64,000 nucleotides of DNA, taken from positions 1 to 64,000 of the forward strand of contig DASYYB010000054.1 of the NCBI GenBank assembly GCA_035934235.1, in the 5' to 3' direction. The position numbers and the translations under genes are program-made. Source of the DNA: REEB95 sp035934235. Lineage in GTDB: Bacteria > Pseudomonadota > Alphaproteobacteria > ATCC43930 > CGMCC-115725. Under the pieces are notes generated by a model that saw only the letters and a list, made by a program, of their open reading frames with translations, was not told the DNA's origin and did no database searches. Position 1 is the stretch's first letter. Each line of letters starts with the position of its first letter. Below, piece by piece: positions 15,675-23,835 of this stretch.

Positions 15675-16441
15675 CGGCGAGCCACGCCGCGCTTCTCGAG
15701 GCCGCGCGCAGCGGCGCCCAAGCCGCCGCCACGGTGATCCTCGCGATCTACGCGACGCCATTCGAGGTGCGGCGCAAAGCCGACCAGTCGCCAGTGACGC
15801 TCGCGGACGAGGAAGCCGAGCGACTGATCATCGCCGCGCTCGAACGCGTTGCGCCCGAGATTCCCATTGTCGCCGAGGAGCAGGTCGCCGCCTCGGGTCT
15901 GCCGGCGACGCTGGCGTCGCGGTATTGGCTGGTCGATCCGCTCGACGGCACGCGCGGCTTCGTCGACCGCAGCGACGAATTCAGCATCAATATCGGCCTG
16001 ATCGAAGACGGCTGGCCGGTGCTGGGCGTGATCGGCGTACCGACACAGCACCTGATTTATGCGGCCGCCGGTCCCGGCACCGCAACCCGCCAGCGGAACG
16101 GCGGCAAGCCGGAGCGGATCGCCGCACGTGTCGCGCCGGCCAAGCCCGTCGTCTTGTCGAGCCGGCTGCACGGGCCGTCGCGGCGCATCGAGGCCTATCT
16201 CGCGACCGTGCCCGGCGCCGTGCACCGCCCGCTGGGCAGCGCGTCCAAATTCTGCCTGATCGCCGAAGGCACGGCGGACCATTATCCGCGCTATGGCGAA
16301 ACCAGCGAGTGGGACACGGCCGCCGGTCAGGCAATCGTCGAGGCCGCCGGCGGCAGCGTGACCACGCTCGAGGGCGCGCGCCTCAGTTACGGCAAGGCCG
16401 GCTACCGTAATCCGCCTTTCCTCGTCCGCGGCCGGACGTGA
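15671..16441 (+). CDS. cysQ: 3'(2'),5'-bisphosphate nucleotidase
   Basis: A 256-residue inositol-monophosphatase-fold enzyme that dephosphorylates PAP (and PAPS) to AMP (APS), clearing the by-product of sulfate transfer. The metal-binding sites are seen: DEEAERLI, VAEEQ, WLVDPLDGTRGF (about 89-100) and EWDTAAGQAIVEAAGG near the C-terminus. ATG 15671 overlaps the stop of the preceding gene by four bases, and its own stop overlaps the next start (GTGA), so it belongs to one operon. The sulfate-reduction genes are 9 kb away. Because CysH here looks APS-specific, PAP would come from other sulfotransfer or phosphopantetheinyl reactions. Confidence 0.9.
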   Translation: MTASHAALLEAARSGAQAAATVILAIYATPFEVRRKADQSPVTLADEEAERLIIAALERVAPEIPIVAEEQVAASGLPATLASRYWLVDPLDGTRGFVDRSDEFSINIGLIEDGWPVLGVIGVPTQHLIYAAAGPGTATRQRNGGKPERIAARVAPAKPVVLSSRLHGPSRRIEAYLATVPGAVHRPLGSASKFCLIAEGTADHYPRYGETSEWDTAAGQAIVEAAGGSVTTLEGARLSYGKAGYRNPPFLVRGRT

Positions 16442-17385
16442 CCGAACGCCTGAGCGCCGCGCAACTCGATCGCGTCGCAGCGTTGCTGCGCGACGGCGCG
16501 CTGGCAGCGTTTCCGACCGAGACAGTCTACGGCCTTGGCGGTGACGCCACGAACGACCGGGCCGTCGCTGCGATTTTCGCCGCCAAGGGCCGGCCGAATT
16601 TCAACCCACTGATCGTGCATGTCGCCGAGGTTGCCGCAGCCGAACCGCTGGCCGATTTCGACGACCGTGCGCGCGATCTTGCCCGCCGCTTCTGGCCGGG
16701 GCCGCTGACGCTCGTGCTCAAGCGCAGCGCCGCCTGTTCGATTTCCTGTTTGGCGAGCGCAGGGCTGGAAACCGTGGCGCTGCGGGCGCCGACGCATCCG
16801 CTGGCGCAGGCGCTGCTGCGCGCCGTTGGACGGCCACTCGCCGCGCCCAGCGCCAACCGCTCGGGCCATGTCAGCCCGACGACCGCCGACCATGTGCTCG
16901 ACGAACTTGGCGGCCGTATCGCCGCCGTGCTCGACGGCGGACCGTGCCGCGTCGGCATCGAATCTACGGTGATCGATCTGTCACAGCCGCGAGCGGCGCT
17001 GCTGCGGCCGGGCGGCGTACCGCGCGAACAGCTTGAAAGCGTGCTTGGACGCCTCGCCGACGCCGGCGATACGGACGCACCGCGCTCGCCCGGCATGCTC
17101 GAGCGTCACTATGCGCCGGCGCAGCCGCTGCGCCTCAACGCCACGGCGGTCGCGCCGGACGAGGCGCTCCTGGCATTCGGCACGCCACTGTCCGGCGCGG
17201 CGGCGGCGGTTAATCTGTCGCCCGCGCGCGATCTGACCGAGGCGGCCGCCAATCTGTTCGCGGCACTGCGCACGCTCGACCAGCCGCGTTTCACCGCGAT
17301 CGCGGTCATGCCAATCCCTGAAACCGGCCTTGGCGCGGCGATCAACGACCGCCTGCGGCGCGCCGCGCGGGGCCGCGCCAACTGA
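16438..17385 (+). CDS. sua5: L-threonylcarbamoyladenylate synthase, Sua5 type
   Basis: Makes threonylcarbamoyl-AMP from threonine, bicarbonate and ATP, the first step of the universal t6A modification at position 37 of ANN-decoding tRNAs. The 315-residue length shows the two-domain Sua5 form: an N-terminal YrdC domain (about 1-200) with PTETVYGLG, the KGRPNFNPLIVHV loop, SANRSGHVSPT and IESTVIDL, then a linker (SPGMLERHYAP) that closes over the active site, and a C-terminal Sua5 domain (about 230-315). The GTG start at 16438 overlaps the cysQ stop. Confidence 0.95.
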   Translation: MTERLSAAQLDRVAALLRDGALAAFPTETVYGLGGDATNDRAVAAIFAAKGRPNFNPLIVHVAEVAAAEPLADFDDRARDLARRFWPGPLTLVLKRSAACSISCLASAGLETVALRAPTHPLAQALLRAVGRPLAAPSANRSGHVSPTTADHVLDELGGRIAAVLDGGPCRVGIESTVIDLSQPRAALLRPGGVPREQLESVLGRLADAGDTDAPRSPGMLERHYAPAQPLRLNATAVAPDEALLAFGTPLSGAAAAVNLSPARDLTEAAANLFAALRTLDQPRFTAIAVMPIPETGLGAAINDRLRRAARGRAN

Positions 17386-17426
17386 GGGCTGGACGGCAGC
17401 CGGCTTGGAGCGATAGGGCTTTAGCC

Positions 17427-18839
17427 ATGGACAGCGTTGCCGCCGCCGATGTTATCGCGCGCCTCAAGGCGGTTGTCGGGCCGAAAGGCGTCGCCGAGGG
17501 CGTCGATACCGAGCCTTACTTCGAGGAACGGCGCGGCCGTTATCGTGGCGCGGCGCTCGCGGTGCTGCGGCCGGCGTCGACCGACGAGGTCGCGAATCTG
17601 GTTGCGATCTGCGCCAAGGCGCGGCTGCCGATCTATCCGCAGGGCGGTAACACCGGCCTGTCGGGCGGTGCCGTCGCGGCGGCAAACGGCGTGCTGATCA
17701 ACCTCGGCCGTATGAACCGTATCCGCGCGCTGGACGCGCTCAATTTCACCATCACCGCCGAAGCCGGCTGCATCCTCGCCGAACTCCAGCGCGCCGCCGA
17801 AGCCGCCGACCGGCTCTTTCCGCTCAGCCTCGGCGCCGAAGGTTCGTGCCAGATCGGCGGCAATCTCTCGACCAACGCCGGCGGCATCAACGTGCTGCGC
17901 TATGGCAACACGCGCGAATTGGCGCTCGGCCTTGAAGTCGTATTGCCCGATGGCCGGGTTTGGAACGGCCTGCGCGGCCTGCGCAAGAGCAATGTCGGCT
18001 ACGATCTCAAGCAGGTATTCATTGGCGCCGAAGGAACGCTCGGCATCATTACGGCGGCAACGCTCAAGCTGTTCCCGCGACCGCACGAGGTCGAGACCGC
18101 GCTGGTCGGCTTGAAGCGCGTCGAGGACGTCATGGAGCTGTTCGCCCGCGCTCGCACCGCGAGCAGCGATCAACTGACCGGCTTCGAGCTCATCCCGCGC
18201 ATCGGCATCGACAACGTGCTGGAATACGGCGAGGGTTACCGCGAGCCGCTGGCCGCCAAGCATCCGTGGTATGCGCTGCTCGAAATCTCGTCGAGCAGTA
18301 CCGGCGCGGGATTGCGACAGGCGCTCGAGGCGTTTCTGGAATCGGCGATGGCGGCGGACCTGATCCAGGACGGCGTCATCGCTGAAAGCGAGGCACAGCG
18401 CCGCGATCTCTGGCGCATTCGCTCGGGGCTTCCCGAGCAGCAGGACAAGCTCGGCGGTAGCATCAAGCACGACGTCTCGGTGCCGATCAGCAAGGTGGCC
18501 GAGTTCATCGTGCGCGCGAGCCACGCCGTCAGCGATCGGCTGCCGGGCATCCGCCCATACCCGTTCGGCCACGTCGGCGACGGCAACATCCATTTCAACC
18601 TGACCCAGCCGCTGGGCGCCGACAAAGCCGTCTTTCTGAAGCGCTGGGCGGAATTCAATCGCATTGTTCACGATATCGTCGTATCGCTCGGCGGCTCGAT
18701 CAGCGCCGAGCACGGCATCGGCCTGGCGCGGCGCGACGAGCTCGCGCACTACGCGCAACCGCTCGAGCTTGAAACCATGCGGCGGATCAAGGCGGCGCTC
18801 GATCCCGACGGCATCATGAACCCTGGCAAGGTGCTATGA
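17427..18839 (+). CDS. FAD-linked 2-hydroxyacid dehydrogenase (GlcD/D2HGDH family)
   Basis: A 470-residue flavoprotein with a PCMH-type FAD-binding domain (PQGGNTGLSGG at about 70-80, GAEGSCQIGGNLSTNAGG at about 136-153, and GAEGTLGIIT) and a FAD-oxidase C-terminal domain bearing FGHVGDGNIHFN (about 380-391) and SAEHGIG (about 430). The histidines of these last two motifs bind the metal and substrate in D-2-hydroxyglutarate and D-lactate dehydrogenases. The exact substrate is not determined. It starts 41 bp after sua5 and overlaps the acyl-CoA dehydrogenase gene by four bases (ATGA), so the two products are made together. Confidence 0.9.
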   Translation: MDSVAAADVIARLKAVVGPKGVAEGVDTEPYFEERRGRYRGAALAVLRPASTDEVANLVAICAKARLPIYPQGGNTGLSGGAVAAANGVLINLGRMNRIRALDALNFTITAEAGCILAELQRAAEAADRLFPLSLGAEGSCQIGGNLSTNAGGINVLRYGNTRELALGLEVVLPDGRVWNGLRGLRKSNVGYDLKQVFIGAEGTLGIITAATLKLFPRPHEVETALVGLKRVEDVMELFARARTASSDQLTGFELIPRIGIDNVLEYGEGYREPLAAKHPWYALLEISSSSTGAGLRQALEAFLESAMAADLIQDGVIAESEAQRRDLWRIRSGLPEQQDKLGGSIKHDVSVPISKVAEFIVRASHAVSDRLPGIRPYPFGHVGDGNIHFNLTQPLGADKAVFLKRWAEFNRIVHDIVVSLGGSISAEHGIGLARRDELAHYAQPLELETMRRIKAALDPDGIMNPGKVL

Positions 18840-20608
18840 GCGGCTACGCCGCGCCGCTGGCCGAGATGCGCTTCGCGCTCGACGAAATCGCCGGGTTGCC
18901 GGAAATCGCCAAGCTGCCCGGCTACGAGACCGCATCGGCCGAAATCGTCGATGCCGTCCTCGGCGAGGCAGCGAAGCTCGCCGGCAACGTCATCGCGCCG
19001 ACCAACCGGACCGGCGACGTCGAAAGGAGCCGGCTCGAAAACGGCGTGGTGCGCACGCCGACCGGCTTCAAGGAAGCCTACCGCGCCTACGCCGGCGGCG
19101 GCTGGAGCGGGCTATCGGCGTCGCCCGAGCATGGCGGCCAGGGGCTGCCGATCGCGCTCGACACGGCAGTCAATGAGATGTGGATGAGCGCCAATTTCGC
19201 CTGGTCGCTCTGTCCGATGCTCAGCATCAGCGCCTGCGAACTGCTCGCGCTGCTCGGCACGCCGGCGCAAAAGCGCCTTTATCTCGGCCGGCTGATATCC
19301 GGCGAATGGACCGGCACGATGAACCTGACGGAACCGCAGGCCGGCTCCGACCTCGGCGCGCTACGGACGCGGGCGGTGCGCGAAGGCGATCATTACCGCA
19401 TCACCGGCCAGAAGATCTTCATCACCTGGGGCGAACACGACATGGCCGGCAACATCGTCCATCTCGTGCTCGCGCGGCTGCCCGACGCGCCCGCCGGCAG
19501 CAAGGGCATTTCGCTGTTCGTCGTGCCGAAGCTTCTCGTCAACGACGACGGCAGCCTGGGCGCACGCAACGATCTGCGCTGCGTCAGCCTCGAGCACAAG
19601 CTCGGCATCCATGCGAGCCCAACCTGCGTCATGTCCTATGGCGACGACGGCGGCGCTATCGGCACCCTGGTGGGCGAAGAGAACCGCGGCCTCGAGGCCA
19701 TGTTCGTTATGATGAACGCGGCGCGGCTACATGTCGGCCTGCAAGGTGTGGCGATCGGCGAGCGCGCCTATCAGCAGGCGCGGACCTATGCGCGCGAGCG
19801 CATCCAGGGCAACCCGGCCGGCGCCAAGGACGGCGTCGGGCTGCCGATCATCCATCATCCCGACGTGCGCCGCATGCTGTTGTCAATGCGCGCGGCCAAC
19901 GAAGCATCGCGTGCCCTCGCCTATTACGCAGCCGGCGCGACCGATCGCGCCCACCGCCTGCCCGACGCAGCGCAGCGCGCCCGAACCCAGGCGCGGCTTG
20001 ACCTGCTGACGCCGGTGGTCAAGGCCTGGTGCACCGATCAGGGAGTCGAAACCGCCAGCACCGGCATCCAGGTGCATGGCGGCATGGGCTTCATCGAGGA
20101 GACCGGCGCCGCACAGCATTGGCGCGACGCGCGCATCGCGCCGATTTACGAGGGCACCAACGGCATCCAGGCGAACGACCTCGTCGGCCGCAAGCTGCTG
20201 CGCGATCGCGGCGCGGCGGCTGCCGACCTCATCGCCGAAATGCGCCGGGACCTGGCTCAGATTGACGGTCACGACGCCGACAGCCATCTCGCCCGCGGCA
20301 TCGACGCCCTCGAGCGGGCGACGAACGGCCTGCTCGAGACAGCCGCCGACGATCTCGGCGCGGCGCTCGCCGGCGCGGAACCGTATCTCCGCTTGCTCGG
20401 CACGGTTGCCGCCGGCTGGCTGTTGGCGCGCGGCGCCGCAGCCGCCACGCGACGCCTGAACGCCGGCGCGAGCGACCGGCCGTTCCTCGAAGCCAAGATC
20501 GCCACCGCGCGGTTCTATGCCGAGCATCGCCTGGCGCAGGCGCCCGCGTTGCTGCCGGCGATCGCCGGCGGCCACACGGTGATGGGCTTCGATCTCGACT
20601 TGATCTAG
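18836..20608 (+). CDS. Acyl-CoA dehydrogenase, DmdC-like long form
   Basis: A 590-residue flavoenzyme that oxidises an acyl-CoA to its 2,3-enoyl form. It is longer than classical dehydrogenases (about 380) because of an N-terminal extension (AYAGGGWSGLSASPEHGGQG) and a C-terminal helical domain after about 460, the layout of DmdC (3-methylmercaptopropionyl-CoA dehydrogenase) and related FadE-type enzymes. FAD and substrate contacts MNLTEPQAGSDLGALRT and FITWGEHDM are present, and the catalytic base is the glutamate in YEGTNGIQAND (about 439). The DmdC activity itself is not proven: many members act on other acyl-CoAs. Last gene of the 13.3-20.6 kb run. Confidence 0.9.
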   Translation: MSGYAAPLAEMRFALDEIAGLPEIAKLPGYETASAEIVDAVLGEAAKLAGNVIAPTNRTGDVERSRLENGVVRTPTGFKEAYRAYAGGGWSGLSASPEHGGQGLPIALDTAVNEMWMSANFAWSLCPMLSISACELLALLGTPAQKRLYLGRLISGEWTGTMNLTEPQAGSDLGALRTRAVREGDHYRITGQKIFITWGEHDMAGNIVHLVLARLPDAPAGSKGISLFVVPKLLVNDDGSLGARNDLRCVSLEHKLGIHASPTCVMSYGDDGGAIGTLVGEENRGLEAMFVMMNAARLHVGLQGVAIGERAYQQARTYARERIQGNPAGAKDGVGLPIIHHPDVRRMLLSMRAANEASRALAYYAAGATDRAHRLPDAAQRARTQARLDLLTPVVKAWCTDQGVETASTGIQVHGGMGFIEETGAAQHWRDARIAPIYEGTNGIQANDLVGRKLLRDRGAAAADLIAEMRRDLAQIDGHDADSHLARGIDALERATNGLLETAADDLGAALAGAEPYLRLLGTVAAGWLLARGAAAATRRLNAGASDRPFLEAKIATARFYAEHRLAQAPALLPAIAGGHTVMGFDLDLI

Positions 20609-20631
20609 CAGCGACGGCCGCGCGGACGCGC

Positions 20632-21258
20632 TCAGGCCGCCTTGTTATTGACGCAGCGCAGCAGCTTCCAATAGCCGAACAGATTGCTCGGTCGGATATC
20701 GCGGACCTCAAGCTTGCCGTCAGCAATGAAGTCGTCGAGCGGGAAGTCGGCATGGAAACCGATCTTGCCGGCAAGCGGCGCGAGCGCCTTTTCGAAGCGG
20801 CTGACCAGCCAGCTTTCGCTCATGAAATGATTGACGATGACGATCGTGCCGCCGGGCCGGCAGACGCGCCGAATCTCGGCCGCGAAGCGCGCCGGGTTCG
20901 GCACCACCGACGCGACGTAGAGCGCCAGCACAGCGTCGAAACTGTCGTCGGCGAAGTTCGTCTGCTCGGCATCCATCACGTGCAGCGCCTTGACCTGCGT
21001 CAATCGCTTGCGCGCGACACGCGTCTTCGCCTTGGCAAGCATCTCGGCCGAGACGTCGATGCCGGTGACCGCGGAATCGGCACGGAAATAGGGCAGCGAC
21101 AGGCCGGTGCCGACGCCGACCTCGAGGATGCGCTGCCCGGGCAGATTGTTGGCGATCCGGACCGCAGCTTTACGCCCGGGATGGAAGATCGGACCGAAGA
21201 CGAAATCGTAGGAGCCGGAAAACAGCCGGTAGGTCTTCAGTGTGTCCTGCAGATCCAT
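20632..21258 (-). CDS. pmtA: Phosphatidylethanolamine N-methyltransferase, PmtA type
   Basis: A 208-residue SAM-dependent methyltransferase that converts phosphatidylethanolamine stepwise to phosphatidylcholine at the inner membrane. It carries motif I ILEVGVGTGLSLPY (about 44-57), the acidic loop GIDVSAEML, MDAEQTNFADDSFDAVLALY, and RRVCRPGGTIVIVNHF. The N-terminus MDLQDTLKTYRLFSGSYDFVFGP is typical of the Rhodobacter-type enzyme. CGGAG precedes the ATG at 21258. It is converging with the acyl-CoA dehydrogenase gene (23 bp gap). Confidence 0.88.
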   Translation of the reverse strand: MDLQDTLKTYRLFSGSYDFVFGPIFHPGRKAAVRIANNLPGQRILEVGVGTGLSLPYFRADSAVTGIDVSAEMLAKAKTRVARKRLTQVKALHVMDAEQTNFADDSFDAVLALYVASVVPNPARFAAEIRRVCRPGGTIVIVNHFMSESWLVSRFEKALAPLAGKIGFHADFPLDDFIADGKLEVRDIRPSNLFGYWKLLRCVNNKAA

Positions 21259-21333
21259 GAACGACTTACTCCGACGCTTACTCTCAATAATGCGCGCGGG
21301 CCGACATCGATGCGTCGGCCCCGCGACTCCGTC

Positions 21334-21867
21334 TTATAGCAAGGTGACGTGATCGGCTTCGAGGCCCTTGCGACCCTCGACGACATCGACCTGCACCCGT
21401 TGACCGGGTTCGAGGGCGTTGACGCCGCTGCGCCGCAAAGCCGTGACATGGACGAAGATATCCTTGCCGCCGCCTTCGGGTGCGATGAAGCCATAGCCCT
21501 TATCGGGTTCGAACCATTTGACCGCGCCCTGCATCGTTTGGGCGGGGCCGCGCGGTGCGCTCGCACGCGCGCCGCCGTTGCCGCCGCTAGGTACGGCCGT
21601 GCTGTTGTCGAGGTTGAGGACGTTGACGACCAAAGGTCCTTTGGCGCCGGCGCCGACTTCGCAGATGATCGATGCGCCTTCGCGCGCCTCGCCGTAACCC
21701 GCCCGGCGTAGCACCGCCATGGGCAGGAACGCATCGGGCGTGCCATCGGACAAGGTGACGAAACCGAAGCCTTTGGCGGTGTTGAACCACTTCACCTTGG
21801 CTTCGACACGGCGGCCGGACGGCGGTGCGTCATCGGCACGAAAGAAATCAGGACGACGATCATACAT
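21334..21867 (-). CDS. Two-domain cold-shock protein
   Basis: A 177-residue protein with two cold-shock (OB-fold) domains, at about 20-87 and 108-175, joined by a Gly/Ala linker. Such double proteins occur widely in alphaproteobacteria and bind single-stranded nucleic acid. RNP1 is KGFGFV in the first and KGYGFI in the second. RNP2 is normal in the second domain (DIFVHVTAL) but changed in the first (DAFLPMAVL, lacking the VH pair), so the first domain may bind RNA differently. The start at ATG 21867 gives MYDRRPDFF; the open frame extends further upstream without a ribosome site. A perfect 16-bp palindrome lies 33 bp upstream of the start (separate entry). Confidence 0.93.
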   Translation of the reverse strand: MYDRRPDFFRADDAPPSGRRVEAKVKWFNTAKGFGFVTLSDGTPDAFLPMAVLRRAGYGEAREGASIICEVGAGAKGPLVVNVLNLDNSTAVPSGGNGGARASAPRGPAQTMQGAVKWFEPDKGYGFIAPEGGGKDIFVHVTALRRSGVNALEPGQRVQVDVVEGRKGLEADHVTLL

Positions 21868-21899
21868 GGCAGTCAGGAAAACCCCCTCCCCGGAGACAG

Positions 21900-21915
21900 C
21901 TAAACAACTGTTTAG
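21900..21915 (-). promoter_or_regulatory. Perfect 16-bp palindrome in the cold-shock gene leader
   Basis: CTAAACA and TGTTTAG flank a two-base centre. The site is 33 bp upstream of the cold-shock ATG within the 114-bp gap after the FAH-family gene. A two-base centre is better suited to a dimeric DNA-binding protein than to an RNA hairpin, though a six-bp stem with a four-base loop could form in the mRNA. The regulator is unknown. Confidence 0.45.
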
Positions 21916-21981
21916 ATTAGCGCGAATCCGGCCCCGCCGCCAGCATGCGGACACGCCGGCCGGCCGGGCCCACATGACCCC

Positions 21982-22824
21982 TTATGGGTGATAAGCCACC
22001 ACCTTTTGCCGCTGTTCGCCCATGCCGGTCACGGCCAGCCGCATGCTGTCGCCCGGCTTGAGGAACCGATTGCGGCCGAGGCCGACGCCCGACGGCGTGC
22101 CGGTGGCAATCAGGTCTCCCGGCATCAGGGTCATAAATTCGCTGGTGTAGCTGATGATGGTCGCACAATCGAAAATCATGCTTTTGGTCGAGGCCTTTTG
22201 CATCACCTGGCCGCTGACCTCGCACATCACTTCGAGGTTCTGTGGATCGGCGACCTCGTCCGGCGTCACCAGCCACGGCCCCGTGGGGCAGAACGTATCG
22301 CAGCCCTTGCCCTTCATCCATTGCGGACCGCGCTCGAGCTGAAAATTCCGCTCGGAAACGTCGTTGACGATGGTGTAGCCGGCAACATGCTTCAACGCGT
22401 CCTGTTTGGAAACATATTGCGCCTTGGTGCCGATGAAGATGCCGAGTTCGACTTCCCAATCGCCCTTGGTTGAATTCTTGGGCAGGACGACGTCGTCGTT
22501 CGGACCGGCGTAGGACGTGATCGTCTTCATGAACAACACTGGCTCGGTCGGGATCTTCATCGTCGCCTCGTTGGCGTGATCGATGTAGTTGAGACCGACG
22601 GCGATGATCTTGGGCACGTTGGCGACCGGCGGCCCGAGGCGCGGATTGCCCGACACCGCCGGCAGCTTGGCCAGATCGAGCTTGCGCAGTTTGTCGAGCG
22701 CGGCGGGCGCGAGCTGATCCGGTCCGATGTCGGCGACGACGCCGGAGAGATCGCGGATTTGCCCGTTCTTGTCGAGCAAACCCGGCTTCTCGTGGCCCGC
22801 CGGGCCGAAGCGCAGCAACTTCAT
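21982..22824 (-). CDS. Fumarylacetoacetate hydrolase-family protein
   Basis: A 280-residue FAH-fold enzyme. Metal ligands of the fold are visible: the ExE pair in DWEVELGIF (about 140) and the aspartate of TIVNDVSERNFQ (about 165), with GTPSGVGLG near the C-terminus. Members hydrolyse or decarboxylate ring-cleavage products, or act as oxaloacetate decarboxylases; the substrate here cannot be told. The preferred start is ATG 22824 (MKLLRFGPAG), with AAAGGAC upstream; the longer frame to 22890 has no such site. It lies in the same direction as the DUF1499 gene (110 bp upstream) and the cold-shock gene. Confidence 0.9.
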   Translation of the reverse strand: MKLLRFGPAGHEKPGLLDKNGQIRDLSGVVADIGPDQLAPAALDKLRKLDLAKLPAVSGNPRLGPPVANVPKIIAVGLNYIDHANEATMKIPTEPVLFMKTITSYAGPNDDVVLPKNSTKGDWEVELGIFIGTKAQYVSKQDALKHVAGYTIVNDVSERNFQLERGPQWMKGKGCDTFCPTGPWLVTPDEVADPQNLEVMCEVSGQVMQKASTKSMIFDCATIISYTSEFMTLMPGDLIATGTPSGVGLGRNRFLKPGDSMRLAVTGMGEQRQKVVAYHP

Positions 22825-22933
22825 GACGACGCCGTCCTTTCGTTCGTGAGGCGCGGAATTGATTGTGCAGAGGGGCGGCAAACTTGCCACACGCGGTAGC
22901 CGGCCGCAATCGGGCGCGGCGCTTGATCCACGC

Positions 22934-23722
22934 CTAGCGCGGCGACGACGCGAGCCGCGCCTTGAGTCCGTCGAGATAGGCGGTCACACGGGCGGCGTTG
23001 ACGCCGAAATCGCCGCGCCCTTGCCGTGACAGGGAACGCACGTCGATGCGGCTGCCTTTGCCGTCTGGCGAGACACGGATGGAGACGTCGTCGGTAAAAC
23101 GCATCCAAAACGACTCTTGGCTTGCCTCGATGCGCCAGGCTTCGGGCTCGGCGATTACGTCAATCCAGTCTGGCATCGACTGCGCCGTCGCCAACGCGAC
23201 GGCAAACGCCGCGCGCGGCGGCAGTGTCGTGTTCACCGGCACGATCTGCGGATAGTAGGCGTGCTGCAGTTTTGCGACCGCGGCGCCACCGTATTCGACG
23301 GCGTTGGCGTTCTCTTCGGCGCGCGACGGCAACACCGCCCAGAACGGCGGCGGGTTCACGGTGTCGGTGGTGATGTCGTGGATCGGCGGCGTCGCCGCCG
23401 CCAACTGCGCATAATGCCACGGCACATAGACCACGACGGTCGCGATCGCCAATGCAGCAAGCGCGGCGACGCGACGCCACGGCGATAAGCGCGGCCACCC
23501 CGCCACCGCGACGATCGAAAACGCCGCCGCAACCAGCGCGACGTACGCGGCGTAACGCATAATCGCGAATGCGACCGTGTAGTACCAAAGACCGAGGCGC
23601 CATCCGGCCGGCGCGAGCGCGAACGCAACCAACGCGACGAGTGCCAGCAGGCATGCGCCGGCCGTCAGGAACCCGCCGAGCTGCCGCGACGGCCGCACCG
23701 TCAACGTTTGGTCCGCTGTCAT
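22934..23722 (-). CDS. DUF1499 membrane protein
   Basis: About 262 residues. Three hydrophobic segments at about 14-35, 45-70 and 82-100 are followed by a soluble DUF1499 domain (TDTVNPPPFWAVLPSR near the start, FTDDVSIRVSPDGKGSRIDVRS near the end). The domain's biochemical role is unknown. A GTG at 23731 has a better-spaced GGAG than ATG 23722, so the true start may be nine bases earlier. It diverges from the tonB gene. Confidence 0.85.
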   Translation of the reverse strand: MTADQTLTVRPSRQLGGFLTAGACLLALVALVAFALAPAGWRLGLWYYTVAFAIMRYAAYVALVAAAFSIVAVAGWPRLSPWRRVAALAALAIATVVVYVPWHYAQLAAATPPIHDITTDTVNPPPFWAVLPSRAEENANAVEYGGAAVAKLQHAYYPQIVPVNTTLPPRAAFAVALATAQSMPDWIDVIAEPEAWRIEASQESFWMRFTDDVSIRVSPDGKGSRIDVRSLSRQGRGDFGVNAARVTAYLDGLKARLASSPR

Positions 23723-23835
23723 CACGATCACGTCCCGCTCCGGCCCGCTTTCGGCCAACCACCGCGTTTCTGCCAGCCTGTTGATTCACTTGGCATTCGG
23801 CGCCATGTCGTCTATTGAGGTTTTTTGCTCAATCG

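Noticed and set aside
17421..18758. A 445-codon open frame opposite the FAD-linked dehydrogenase
   Set aside because: Antisense shadow of a gene with clear FAD and metal motifs.
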